Positions 10,548 through 22,750 of a stretch of DNA of 64,000 nucleotides are shown here, one piece after another. This stretch comes from Celoporthe dispersa (lineage: Eukaryota; Ascomycota; Sordariomycetes; Diaporthales; Cryphonectriaceae), in NCBI GenBank assembly GCA_016584495.1, contig WAID01000015.1, positions 310,001 through 374,000 of the forward strand. Direction: 5' to 3'. The position numbers were made by a program, and so were the translations under genes. The notes under the pieces are model-generated. The model saw only the letters and a list, made by a program, of their open reading frames with translations, had not been told where the DNA came from and did not search any database. How positions within the stretch are numbered: position 1 is the stretch's first letter; each line of letters opens with the position of its first letter.

Positions 10548-13500
10548 TCAAGACGCCCCTGCGAGAATAATGTGTGCCGGGCTCGGTGGCACGTCACCAG
10601 TCTCCCACTCCGTCATGTTCTCCCCCACAAAGAACTCGATGGTCCCACCCTCGACCATGATATCCTCGTGGTTAAACCAGTTCTTGTCCCAGTCCTGACC
10701 GTTGATCTTCACACTCTGCACAAAATAGCCCTGCTGCCCGAGGAGAGCGCCGTCGCCCGAGGTGTGGCTCATGATCCGCAGGTTCCTGTCGCCATTGATC
10801 GTCATGTTGATATCTGTGAACCAGGGCGAGCCGAGCAGGTAGACGGGCTGCGTGACTATTGGATAGATGCCCAGCATCTGCCAGATGAGCCACGAGTTGA
10901 GGGCCCCTGCGTCGCTGTTCCCAGGGACACCGTACTGGGCGTCGTGAAAGTATTCGTTGGCCAGGGCACGGGACTGGTTCACCGACTTGTACTGCTTGTT
11001 GAGGTAGTGGTACAGGTACGGCGTCGCAAAATCTGGCTCGTTGCTGTGGTTCTCGTCAGCTGTGATTCCGCCTTCCTCACACCCCGCGCGGCTACAGGAG
11101 GAGAGCTGACCCGATGTTCATGATGGTGGTGATGCCAGCACCATTCTCGTCGAGGTTCTGCTCGGACGTGTTGGGCTTGAACTGGAGATGGCCAGCGAGG
11201 TCAGCTAGCTCGGGAGCGATTATCATTATGACAGGACAGGGTGAGGGAGAAAGATCTGACGCACGATATAGTCCAGCCTCCGCTCAAACTCGGTCTCGCC
11301 TCCCATGAACTGGATCAGGGTCTCCATGTCATGGGGGACGACAAAGCTGTACTCGAACGGCACCGCCTCGTAGCTGATGGCGCTCCACTCGCACGAGCCA
11401 CAGAGCGCCGGGTTGTAGGTATCCGGCGACTCCCAGGCCCCAGACGAGTTCTTGGGCGCCAGGAACCCCGTGAAGCCAGCATGCTCGACGTCCCCGTTCC
11501 AGATGTTCTGCCACCCCGCGGACCGATTCCGGTACTTGTCCACATCGGCCGCCGAGCCCTCACCCGCAGCAACAACACTCACCGCGTAGTCATTGAGCGA
11601 ATACTCGACCGTCTTGGAGACAGGCCTCGTGCTGCGGTCGAACGAGACATAGCCGAGCGGGATCCAGTCGTACAGCGAGCCGCGGCCCTCCTTCACGCTG
11701 CCCAGCTGGTCGAGGATGCTGAACGTGTTCTGTGGCTGCACCTCGGCGTCCTTGAGCATGGCCTGGTACCCGGTCGTCCAGTTGATGGTCATGGCCGGGT
11801 CGCTCGTGTTCCGGCCGAGGCCCTTGACGTAGGCGTCGGCCAGGACGTTGTCTGCGTTGCTGCCGCCCTGGACGAGGCCGTTGTAGTTGCCGCTGCGCCC
11901 GTCTGGCATGTAGCCTTCCCAGACAAACGTGTCGATGAGGCTGCGGACCATGCCTACGTATGCAGCTGGCTGTATCAGGTGGTAGAGGCTGACCGTGCAG
12001 CGGAAGATGTCCCAGAGCGTATCTGTTCAGGTCTTTAGCACGTTGTGGTAGGCCGAGTTCGACGAAGCCGTGATTTCTGCAGCACGACCAGGTCGAGCGA
12101 CTTACAAAAGTCATCCCAGTAGGGCTCTCCAGAGTTCCATAGAGGATTCTGGCCCGTCCTGTTCGAAGGCATGAGGTGCATGAAATACAGCGACGAGTAC
12201 AACAGTGTCAGGTACGTCGTGTTTGCAGCAGCATCATCCGTAGCGACCTGGATCCTGCTGAAGACAGCCTCCTCCCACCTCGCCACAGCGGTCTGGACCA
12301 CGCTGCTGAGGTCCCACGTGGGTAGCTCGTCAGCCTTCTGCTGGCAGGCGTCCGCCTCCGACATGAAGGAGATCCCAACCCGAGACCGGATGATGGTCTC
12401 GGCGGTGCCGTCCGCCCAGGAGAAGAGCACCCCGACGCGGTCGCCCGGCACAAACGGGCCGCCTGTGGTCTCGGAGGAGATGCCGGCGCTGCTACCACCA
12501 CTGCTGTCCGTGGCATCTGTGAAGACAGCCTGAGGCGTTCCTCCCTGGTCAAAGGTGTGGTATCTGACCATGGGCTCGGTGTTTCTCCCGCGGAAGTACT
12601 GAACCTCGGTGGGGTTTGAGTCGAACTCACCGCAGAAGTAGACAACGTAGGGAGCTCCCTCGTTCCACCCTGCACCGTAGGTGGCATGGCCCTTGTACTG
12701 CGTCGTATTACTGGTGGCGTCTTGCCCTGCCTCCACCACAGCCCCCAGGTAGACCTGGCTCGTATACCCTCCATTTTCAGAAGGAAGATAGTGAGAGAGG
12801 TCGACCAGAACGTGCTTCTCGCCCACAGGAAAGGTATACTGCATGAATCCCGAGTGCTCCGCAGCCGACAGCTCCACCTGGACACCGTTGAGCAGCTCAG
12901 TGCTGTAGTACCCGACTCTGGCTGTGTCGTTGACCACCCGGCGCTGCCAGTATGTCGTGTTGTCCAGGACGTTGACCGGAGGCGCGACGCTTGTCAGTGG
13001 CATCTGGGAGATGATGCCTGGAATGAACCAGATCAGCTTCAGTGTGCTTTGGAAATAAAGGTAAAATGACAAAGTAATTACTGTCTCATCAAGGCTGAGG
13101 AGAGAGAGAGAGAGAAAGTTGGACAAACCGTATTTAGGAGCACCTCCAGTTCCGCTCTCGTGCATCATACTGAAAGCTGTGACCTGTAAACCACCGCGAG
13201 TTTAGTACAGCAGAATTCTACTAGAAGAATAAGGAGGAAGAAAAGGATTTCTAGGCCTTGCTGTGGACTGACATTGCCCTCGGGCGTCCAGCCTCCGTTG
13301 ATGACCGAGTCTGCCCCAAAAGGTTCCCAGGTGTCTGGTCCAAGTTTGACCACACCAAATGGAAGGGCACCACCGACGAAGATGTCGCCGCCTCCATCTG
13401 ACACCAAAAGCATCGATCAGTCTTGATACTGGACAAACCCTGTCCTGGTGCTTTGGGGATGTGACTGACATGCCTCGCCGGGATATGGACCCGAGCCTCC

Positions 13501-13696
13501 AATCAATGGATTTACCTGTATGTATATAGATCTTTAGCGAGGAGCTGGCTTATTCAGCTAGGAAAACAGTCTTTAAAAGAATTGCTAGACTTTTATGGGT
13601 CTTACATATTGCGAATAGTTTGTCTGCGCTGCGGCCCGGAGGGAGGCTCAGGGCCACCGCAAGAGCAGCGGCCTTGAAAGTTACAGACCACGACAT
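10548..13696 (-). CDS. GH92 alpha-mannosidase, secreted (copy A)
   Basis: Predicted exo-acting alpha-mannosidase on N-glycans or mannan, probably secreted. Eight exons are read: 13696-13606, 13515-13470, 13397-13273, 13183-13129, 13017-12106, 12022-11265, 11181-11111 and 11043-10548, giving about 850 residues. Exon 1 encodes a signal peptide (MSWSVTFKAAALAVALS). Family blocks follow in order: VNPLIGG, GGGDIFVGGALPFGVVKLGPDT, FSMMHESGTGGAPKYG, the YWDDFYTLWD block, WEGYMPDGRSGNYNGLVQGG, and near the end GVPGNSDAGALNSW...LGIYP. Many NxS/T sites fit a secreted glycoprotein. Exons 2-8 join in correct phase, but exon 1 (ending in phase 1) and exon 2 (needing phase 0) disagree by one base, so that junction is unresolved. 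Several donors are the less usual GTCAGT or GTCAGC. A paralogue lies about 11 kb away on the same strand. Confidence 0.92.
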
Positions 13697-14561
13697 TCTT
13701 CCAACGAGATTTATATGGCCAGCTAGTAAATTGGAGAGTGATGCTTGAGGAGGAGTGTCAGGGGTTCTGCAAGTCATTATTATCGCACTTCAGGTCCCGA
13801 GCGGTGTGCATCCAAGTACCACGGCCAAAGGCAGCACCACAAGATGTCGAGAGGGGTAACGAAGGTCAAGATGGCTATATTAGGTCGCGCAGCAGCATAC
13901 CATCACTAAGATCTCCACCGATGACGATGGTCTTGCTCATGGCTGAGGGAGGGGGCTTTATACTACTGCTAATGATGGTACTGTAAACTAGGCGTGCCTG
14001 GTTTCCCCGCAAACCCACCCTCTTGCAGAGCGCAGCATGCAGTGACACCTGACCAGAGGATCATCGTTCTTTTTGTTGCCGCAACCCTCGCACAAAGGTC
14101 CCTGTCCTCTTGCAGGCTTTTCTATGCACCTAAACCTTGGTGTTGTCGCACGGACACCTCGGTACCGATGTTACGTTCTCGGGGCCTCGTGATAATACAG
14201 CCCGGAATGCCCTCATGGGAAATCGGTTTGGAGACGCCCAACCTTGATCCTTAAATCCTGGTTGGCTTCTGCGCCCTCCGTGATATCTTCGAGCTGTAGA
14301 TGTAAGCCTGAGGATTGCAGGTGTATTATGAAAACGTTAGAAACATGCGTGGGATTAATAGTGAGCAAGGTCTCGAGGTCGCAGTGTGGCGGGCACCGTA
14401 GACACGGCACAGTAGTGGAGTCCAGGCGTATGAAGACCTCTTGATGATGACTTGGTCTATCAGGCTACCGCTCCTTATGTCTTGCACCACATGTCTAAGT
14501 ACTTATAGAACAAGACCACTTCATAAAGGAGCATACAGACCTCGTCCTCAGACTGACCCGG
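13697..14561. promoter_or_regulatory. intergenic, upstream of GH92 copy A
   Basis: 865 bp holding the promoter of the GH92 gene and the 3' region of the SDR gene. No TATA box in an obvious position and no gene is seen. Confidence 0.4.
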
Positions 14562-15685
14562 TCAAGACTCAGGCTGGGCTGGCGGCTGTCCCCAGATCTT
14601 CCTATCCTCCAGCCACGTCCACACCATGGCATTCCCCTCATGCGCGTTCCTCACCACCAGCCCGTCCCTCGGGTCCATGCTGGGCCCAGGATCGTTCAGC
14701 GCCTCGACGCACCTCGTGCTCCCCTTCCCGACCTCAAGGACCGTCCCTCCCACGAGCCCAGCCTCCTCGACGCACCGCAGCATCGCAACCGCCACCTCGT
14801 CCGGCGTCACCCAGCCGTCTCGCGCCGGGTCGATAAAGGCCATCTTCTCCGGGTGCTCCTCCCAGAGCGGCGTGCGCACCACCCCAGGCGCCACGGCGTT
14901 GACGCGGATGCCGTGTCTGGCCTCCAGGGGCGCGAGGCTCCTCACGAAGCCTGTGATCCCGAACTTGGACGCGCCGTACAGCGGCGCGTTGAGGTTGGCC
15001 ATCTGCCCGGCCACGGAGCCGATGTGCACGATCCTCTTGGGTATCTTCTGTACGGCCTCTGCCTCTCCCTCCGCGCGGCCAGCAGGGTGCAGCCAGCGTG
15101 ACATGGCCAGCTGCGTCGTCCGGATCGGGTGCGTCAGGTTGATATCCAGCAGCGCATAACGGCCCGCGTCCACAGCATCTCTGCTCTCAGAGCTGCCGGG
15201 AGGGTGCCAGAAATTAGACCAGTGCGGCTCGTAGACGCCCGCGCCAGGGCAGACGATGTCGACGGCCCCAAACTCGCGGTGTGCGGCGTCAAACATGTTG
15301 GCCAGCGCGGGCCACGAGGTCACGTCTGTCCTGACGAAGACTGCGCGTGGGCTGGTGGTCTTGCTGGCGCCGCTGCTGTGTGCTGTGATCAGCTCCTCGG
15401 CCTCAGGTCGGAGGGCCAAGTCTGCGAGGACGACATTGCAGCCGCGGGAGAGGAGGAGGGCGGCGAAGGAGAGGTTGATGCCTTGGGGTCTTGTGAGCTA
15501 CTTGTTCGAGGAGACTATTTTATTTTGGGGGAAACGAAGTTGAAGAGAGGAGGGTGGGCGGTTTCTTTTTCTCTTCTTCTTCTCTTTGGCTTACCGGACC
15601 CAGCGCCGGTTACTATTGCAGTTTTGCCGGCAACATTGAATGGGGCCGATGGAGGAGGAGGGCTTTGAGGAGTGACGGTGGCCAT
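14562..15685 (-). CDS. short-chain dehydrogenase/reductase
   Basis: Two exons are read, 15685-15595 and 15481-14562, joined by GTAAGC...CAAG, giving 336 residues. The intron splits the nucleotide-binding loop, so the complete Rossmann motif TGAGSGI (about residues 27-33) appears only after splicing. Also visible are the DVTSW acidic turn, CPGAGVYEP (the NNAG position), a GSVAG catalytic Ser region, YGASKFG (the YxxxK pair, about 199-203) and NAVAPGVVRTPLW. This is a classical SDR with an NAD(P)-dependent oxidoreductase role. The C-terminus is longer than in typical 250-residue members and carries GLVVRNAHEGNAMVWTW. The substrate is unknown; relatives include 15-hydroxyprostaglandin dehydrogenase-like fungal enzymes. 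No signal peptide is seen. Confidence 0.9.
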
Positions 15686-15692
15686 GGTGTTT

Positions 15693-15728
<36 letters not shown>

Positions 15729-16507
15729 CCAAGGAAAAAAAAGTACTTTGGGCTTCGGGAGTATAATCTTGTTCAGTTAGATTTCTTCAAGGTTTCCGAG
15801 GCTGGGTTCCAGGCAATTCTTGAGACTTAAAAGTATATATCCTACGTAAAAAGAGGTGTTGTCATGAGGACTGGGCGGCGGTCCATGTCGACCCGAGCGG
15901 GACGATCGTGGTGGGGGCTGCACTGGGTCGACTCTGACCCGGATGCACTCTTTTGAGGGTCACAAGTCAGTCCCCCTCACCCAAGCCAAGGAATCCTCCT
16001 CACAACCCACAGCAGCGCTCAAGCAGCGGGGAAGAGACCAAAATTGCGGATCGTCACGCCCTGGAGTGGCCCTCGACGTATGATCATAGTTTGAACCTTG
16101 TGCGAACTCCTCTCATTCTGGTACTTATTTTGTGATGTACACTGTATATTGTTTTGTTATTGTTTTTTTTTTTAACAAAAAGGTCAAGTCTTATTACTTG
16201 AGGCAGGCCACGTATTCGGTGTTGCTTATTAAATGTCACGAAACAGGTCTCACCAGAGGTCTTAATAGTCTGCATGTCAATCAATGTAAGAATAGCTGTC
16301 TGACTTTCTGATGCTGTTTGGGCCGACCTGGAATTAATACTCAATCCACTCCGCAATGCGTATCCATCTTTCGCCGCGGCCAAAGATCCTCGTAACAGTG
16401 TACATTGACAGTGCCGACGAGTGTTCGTCGCTTATGCTGTACAGTTACCGGACCCTGCCCAATTCTCTCTCCTTTTTGTGAATACACCTTGACCTCCATC
16501 TTTATCA
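15686..16507. other. intergenic with a CT repeat
   Basis: The SDR leader contains a (CT)n run at about 15697-15724 directly upstream of its start. No gene is seen in the remaining 800 bp. Confidence 0.5.
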
Positions 16508-18149
16508 TCAGATGTTATGAGACACAATGTCGTCGCTGCGAGGCCATCCGGCCAGGCACAGCGGCAGCTGCTGTCGGGCGGCAGGGTGGCCCATGAACTG
16601 CGCCCTGGGCGCCCGAGCAGCATCCCAGAACACATAGCCCACCCTGCGGAAGGGGTAGTCCCACCAGGTGAGCGAGTGCGACAGGCCGGGGAAGTTAGCC
16701 GACGTGCGCTGCAGGCGCCAGCTCTGCCAGAGGGCGTTGGGGTAGTCGGCCGGGTCTGAGCTGCCCTGGGGGCGGGCGTGGGTGTAGACGCGGAGCTCGC
16801 GCGCGTGGGGGCCCAGGTTGCGGCGCACGATGTTGCGGACGTTGAAGATCTGCTCCGGGGGCAGCCGGGTAGCTGGGCGGGTCGTCAGGAACCGGCGCAG
16901 CTGTCTGCACTGCTCGACGGTGGGGTTGGTCTTGAGGGTCTGCAGCAGGTGGCCCAGGCTGGTCGCGTTGAGCCGGAAGAGGGCGGGAATGTAGATGTTC
17001 CGGTTCAGGACAAAGTCTGAGAAGCAGTGCCTGGTCATCGTCACGATGCCGTCTTGTCGGACCCGGGAAACATAACGGGCGGAGAAGGTCTGGTGATTGG
17101 AGCACATCAGGTTAGCAACAGGAATCGACAGAGATAAAGAGAAAGGAGAAAGGAGGAGAAGAAAATTTATCATTGACTTACACTGGGCTCCTGGAAGTCG
17201 AGCGGCCATCCGTAGACACGATAGATGACCAGGCGCCAGAGGCGTTCTTGCTGGTCCAGAATGCATCGGATCTCTTCTGCCTGGAACATCGGGATGGACA
17301 TGAGGAAGCTGGCGCAAAACCGCTGGGAGCCGGTATGGGCGTGAATGAGCTTGAAGAGCTCGGCCTGCAGGACCGCCCGGTAGAAGCGACGAATCTCACG
17401 GCTGGACAAGCTGGCAATGACCCTGACAGGAGGGGTCTTCGGGGTAAAGAAACGGGCGGACCAGTTGGGGAATAGGTAGTTTGCGGCCTGGGAATCCACC
17501 GCCATGCACTTGAGGGCGTAGTCATCGATGAAGTCTCGGGATGTGACAAGAAGGTGGATCGCTGCGTCCACATACCTCGCGCTGGTGGTGCGGCGGATGA
17601 AGCCGCCTGGGGTCTGCCACAGGTGCAGGTGATCCAGGACGGCACCGCAGGGCTCGTGGCACATTGGCGTGTTGTAGACATTGTCCGTCACCTCCCACGC
17701 ATTGGGCTCAGCCTTGGTCCAGTCGGGCTTCCAGTCGTCGTCGGAGAGATCGAATGACTTGAACAAGCGCGTGATGTCCTGAAGGGACTCGTCGAACTGG
17801 CGGTCCTGTGTTGCACATGAGTTAGCCACGCGTATAATAGTCACAGAAACTTTTGACTCGGGGTCCTTGAACCTACCTCAGATGAGCGCTGGCATAACAT
17901 CGGGAACGTGACAATGCCGACAGCCATGTTCATGGTGGAAAGACCGTAGTGGTTGCAGGCGACGTGTAGCATCGTGGACCGCCTGTTGAGCAAGAATGCC
18001 TGGTGGAAACCGCGGCATGTCGAGATCAGTGACAGGAGGTCCCTGAAGCTGCTGACCTCCTCGAGGATCTCGATCAGTACGTCGAGCGGTAGGTTCGCCA
18101 ACTGGAGACCGCGGGGCCCAAAACGCGCTATCTGACCAGAGGGCTCCAT
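16508..18149 (-). CDS. F-box-like protein, function unknown
   Basis: Three exons are read: 18149-17877, 17805-17182 and 17089-16508, all in phase 0, giving 492 residues. Residues about 16-55 (LANLPLDVLIEILEEVSSFRDLL, then LISTCRGFHQAFL) look like a fungal F-box, which would recruit Skp1 to an SCF ubiquitin ligase. The remainder has no repeats (no LRR, WD40 or Kelch visible). It resembles the large fungal group of F-box proteins with a long alpha-helical C-terminal part of unknown target. The start is chosen at the first ATG before the F-box; an upstream GTG extension is unlikely. No frame break was found. Confidence 0.75.
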
Positions 18150-20791
18150 TGTCCGCTTGTAGGAAACCCCAGGGTGATTAGGAAGACGATCAGACACTAT
18201 GCTCTGGTGTCAAGAGGATGTTTCCTCGAGGCAAGATGTTGTCAGGTTTGCTCGCGGGGAAAAAAAGAGAGAAAGAGAGAAAGACAAAAGCAAAAGTCGC
18301 AAGATTGGTTAAATAGTAGAAGTTGCTGAGTTTCGACTTCAGACGAGACATTGCGCTGCTACTTAACAACATCGATGTTCTTGTTGGCTTATGTGAAGAG
18401 GAGTGAATCCTAGAAGTTGATATGTGATTCACGTGGCCCCACGGTTGCTTCAAACAGATTTTTTCCAATAATATGCATGTCCAGGCTATCAATTGGATGT
18501 GAGGTAGAAAGATACATTCACAGCTAGATTCAAGGGGGTGTGCAGGATGACTAACGTTAGGACTGTTTTCATTGTCTGCCTTGCATTTCCTTTCTGTAAA
18601 TAATCAAGTTTTGCCAGTCAAGGCTCCAGTACTGCTAGTGTCACATCAATCCAGAGGTGAGTTTGGCTGAATGTGTATAAATGAGACCTTGGTGGTTTAA
18701 TTATCATAAAGTGTTGTAACTGAACGATGAAGAAATACATGGAGTAGTCAAGAAAAACTCCCAGAGTTTGTCAAAGTAATGCTTGATTGATCTTTGAACT
18801 AATGCAAAGTCTTCACAAAGTCTACTATAGAAGGTCTGGGGAAACACACTCTTAATCTTTTTTTCCCCTTGACCTCGCCCCCCTCCCCCTCCCCCCAAAA
18901 AGAACCATTTGAAGAAGTGATATGCGAGCACTAAAAGAATGTCCATCCCCAGTGCTCCCTGAAAATACTGTGGTCTATATGGACGGGAAGGACCCGCACA
19001 GATGAAGTTCAGATGTAGAAACTTCCAGAGGAGAAGTGCTGATCCACAGTTGGTATGTCCAGATTTCAATTCCTCCTGGGACAGCTCAATGTTAAGCCTC
19101 TATCTGAAAACCATCACAAGCCTCGAATCACTCAAGTTTAATGGATATAGCAGAGGTCCTTGGCACGTTCGATGAAAATGTATTTCACCAGGCACGGCCC
19201 CTCAGGATTGAAGCCAATATTGGCAAGTTCCAAGAAGTTAATTAGAAAGTATACTCCATAAAAAAATCAGCTTGTGCGAGGGCCAGTGAGTCACTGTCCC
19301 TAGGCTATTCACGGCCCAGCCAGCTAGCAGCCAGCACCTAGATAGCCTCAGCCAGATGAGCTGTCTTCTTTTCTTTCCTCCCTTCTTGCTTTCTGTAGCG
19401 TTCATTGAGTTCAGTTGCCCTCACACACAATCACAGTCATCCTGTATCAATATTTATACCCAGACTAGAAAAAGTATTTCTAGGTACCCATATCAGGTCA
19501 TGACATAAATTGGTGCATACATTCGAGACAGGCCCGGGCAGCCTACCTTACTACCTCTCGGGGATCTATAGCAGCAATTCATGTTCTTCCACGGCAACAT
19601 ACCTGCTGTGTCTGCCAGACTTTCTGGTGAGGATCCTTGTTCAACAAAGACAATAGCAGCGTAGATGGGGACATGTACATCAATGCTGGAGAAGAGTTCC
19701 TGGCGGCCATTCAAATCAACTTGGAATGCCTTGTGTCTCTTGATTACCTGCAAACCACTGCTTCCCTGTCCTGGTGCTTGAGCTGGGGAAAAGGCTGGAG
19801 GAGCCATCCACACCTACTCTAGCTGTACTGTTATGTGAATCTTAGAAGCATCTCTGCAGAGTCCTGTGGTAGTAATCAATTGGAATCCAGCATGTAGTCT
19901 CCTCGAGCCCACTGGATGGAGAGTTTGACAGATTCATGCTGTTGTCTTGAGCATAGCAGAGCAAGACGCTGCTGCTCAGGTAGTCAGGTTTCAGAAGGGA
20001 GGAAGGGAAACAGAAATATAGATGATGCATATTTGGTAGTTGGTAAAGATGCGTCCTCACAGGCGTAAAGACCTCCTGCCTCTCTCTATAGCATTGCCTG
20101 AGCGTGTCTGGCAGTGTTGTTTGCCAGTACAATGAAGGATGCGCACAAGGAGATGAGGGAGGGGGGGAGAGGGAGAGAACGTGTGGGTGAGCGAGAGAGA
20201 GGGAAAAGGTAGAAGAGAAGACAATGACGAGAGAAGAAGTAAGGCGATACGACACTCGAAGGTTGCCTCGGACAGTGACCGAGGAGGATCACTCGACGGT
20301 GGGATGATGACTGACGTCCCTGCCTGAAAAGACGTCGCTATGCCCTCGCCGCCCTCGCAGCATTTTCCCTAGACGCCCGGCTCATGAGACCGACCAGTCG
20401 CAAGCCCACTCCACTCATGCATATCCCAACGAGGCTCGCTTGAGCATAGACGAGCCAGGCCTGATACCAGCGACTAAACCCCATCCACCTGTGCTGCGCG
20501 AGGTCGGGTTTCATCCCGTCTGATATCGCCAAAGGGGATCTACCCCAGGTTCAGGATGGGCGCAGTGTGTGTGTATCAGGGGGGTTGACTGGAGCCAATC
20601 GTCTTACATGCAAGCGCCAAGCTAGAGCCAAGATCCCGGAACCCGGCAAGCCCTTGCGCTAACGTTGTTGAGGCTAGGGTCATACCGAGGCCCAGATAGA
20701 GAGAGAGAAAAAATTTACCAGAGAGGAACCGACAACAACTGAACACTTTTTTTTTTCCTCAGAGGGGGGAGGGGAAAAAAAAAAGAGAGCT
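18150..20791. other. gene-poor region
   Basis: 2.6 kb with noticeably lower GC than the genes around it, several A/T runs and C-rich runs (about 18882-18896). Open frames at 18704-19069, 19493-19813 and 19842-20255 lack introns, motifs or GC-rich third positions, and I do not call them. It may hold degraded sequence, but no transposon feature is recognised. Confidence 0.45.
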
Positions 20792-20880
20792 GGGTCTTGC
20801 CGCGGATCGAACGCGGGACCTCTCGCAATGATGATTAGGGTGGACCCTAAGCGAGAATCATACCACTAGACCACAAGACC
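20792..20880 (-). tRNA. tRNA-Pro (AGG) with a 17-nt intron
   Basis: Read on the minus strand, the acceptor stem is GGTCTTG/CAAGACC. The A-box (TGGTCTAGTGG) and B-box (GTTCGATCC) are canonical, and the anticodon stem CTCGC/GCGAG encloses loop TTAGGG...T with anticodon AGG. A 17-nt intron sits after position 37 and contains CACCCTAA, complementary to the anticodon loop, as expected for tRNA splicing. A run of T on the minus strand just downstream (A run at 20775-20784) is a good Pol III terminator. Confidence 0.93.
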
Positions 20881-22450
20881 TTGCCATGGAGCTTTTTATG
20901 TCAGTTTATATACTTTATCCTCTCCATCTGCTGGTGTTGTAGTCCAGAAATGATATGATATCACCAGTGTATCATCATATTACCGGACCAACGACTTGGA
21001 TCTCTTGTTGGTCGTCGTGTATGAGCAGAGGTAGTGTTATAGTAGTAGTATCGTTGGTCTTATGCTACTACAGAAGACAACACGCACACGTACACACACC
21101 ACTTGCGGGTGGCTGCATACTAATCACTACGCGCCAATGCCAAGAAAATGACAGCACGTGCTGTCAAAGATTATTGATATGCATAAAGTTGCCGCATTGC
21201 CGCATTGCCGCATTGCCGTTGTCTGTCTGTGTGGGTGTATGTGTGGTCGAACACAGAAAGGGAGAGAGAGAGAAAAAAGAAAAGGGATGTATGCATGGAT
21301 ACATGCATGTACGGTAGGGGGTTGCATGGCAGGGCATGGCAGTGCAGGACAGGGGGGTTGGGGCCATGATGAGACGCAGACGGTTTGAGCCCTCCACAGA
21401 CGCCCAGGCGAGTCGCCCTGCGCACGGCATCAAACTCGCTTACGCAACTCCTGTGTCTTGACCTAGCCTAACGCAGCACAGCACCAACAAAGGGGGTGTT
21501 GATTTGCGAAACGGATCAAGAGCAAAGAGAAGGAGGAAAAAGAAAAGGGCCAAACCAACGCAGGCCACGGCAGACGAACCATCCGGGATTAGGGAGATCA
21601 GGGAGATCATTGTGAGGATCATTGAGGATCGTTTGGGAGATCACAAACGGGAGATCGGCACACATCACCGCCGTCAAGAGTCTTGGTATTCAGCAGGCGC
21701 CCTGCTCTTCTTTCTTCTGCCAAGCGTTACATGGTACTTACCATCCAGCCTCCATCCCTAAAAAGAAAGAGACTAAAGAAGAAGAGGCACGGGGGAAGGG
21801 AAAAAAAAAGGAAAAAAAAAGAGCAAAAAAGAGAGCCTCAAACAACAAGGTCTGGTCTGCGCCTCAGCGTATGCTATGCGGTAGCTACGGCGCAAGAGGA
21901 GACTCGACGGAGAGGCACCCCCTCCCCACCAGGGATGACAGCCAGGGGGTAGCGAGCACAGCCCGCCGTGCATTGTGTCCCCTGAACAGGATCTGAGGAT
22001 CTCCAAAACGTCTGGACTCCCACCCTTGACCCCCCTCCCCCAGGGACGAGCCTCCTGTGGCGGCGTGGGGCTCTTGGTTAGACACTTACTCTGTACGGCC
22101 TTTTTTGTTTCCTCGCTCGGCGTCACGGCATCACCACTCTTGTCGTCGCGCCTTCTGGTTCGTCCATTCCTGCGAGAAACAACATAATCTCGTCCTCTTG
22201 CGACGCCGAGGTTCCCCCTTCGTCCTGCTACGCCCCGCCCCGGGGTTGTCCACGTCCACGCGCCCACCAGTGCAGTCTCGTCTCAACATTGTTTACAGCC
22301 ATGGGTCTTTTCGTCCCGAATGGCGATTGGGAATAGTTTGAGATGAAATTCGGGGTTACCGTCGAGGGCGCATAGCCCCCTCCCTCTTCTCTCTGTGAAG
22401 ACAGCGAGAGGGGACGGGCAGGAAGGCGAGGTTGGGTTGAGGGCCCGACG
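20881..22450. other. intergenic with short tandem repeats
   Basis: Nothing coding is recognised. It holds three tandem copies of gccgcatt at 21191-21214 and a loose array of gagatca-type units at about 21590-21660. Purine-rich runs of GAAAAAG type lie near 21760-21830. Confidence 0.45.
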
Positions 22451-22451
22451 A

Positions 22452-22459
22452 CTATAAAG
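22452..22459 (+). promoter_or_regulatory. TATA-like box of the Egh16-like gene
   Basis: The sequence ctataaag lies about 290 bp before the start codon and is followed by a pyrimidine-rich leader with CATCATCATC and CAACAG tracts, typical of strongly expressed fungal genes. Assignment rests on position and sequence only. Confidence 0.45.
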
Positions 22460-22750
22460 TAGCGACGATATTCCACCTCAACTTCTGTTCATCTCGTCTC
22501 ATCATCATCAGCATCAACAGCATCTTCAGCCTTCTTCAGTCCTTCCTTTCCAACTGACAAACGATTGATTCGTTTTTACCTTCTCTCATTCACTACCAAC
22601 AAAGTTTTTGGGTTTACCACCACTACAACTTCATTCAAGTTTTGATAACTGTCTTTACCATCATCTTGTTTTTTCATCACCAGACCACACACACACATTC
22701 TCCCTTCTTATAAATTTTTTCAAAACCCCACCAACAACCCAATCTTCAAG

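Noticed and set aside
19493..19813. 106-codon minus-strand frame in the gene-poor region
   Set aside because: A few protein-like words, but no intron structure, no family and low GC at third positions. A decayed gene fragment cannot be excluded.
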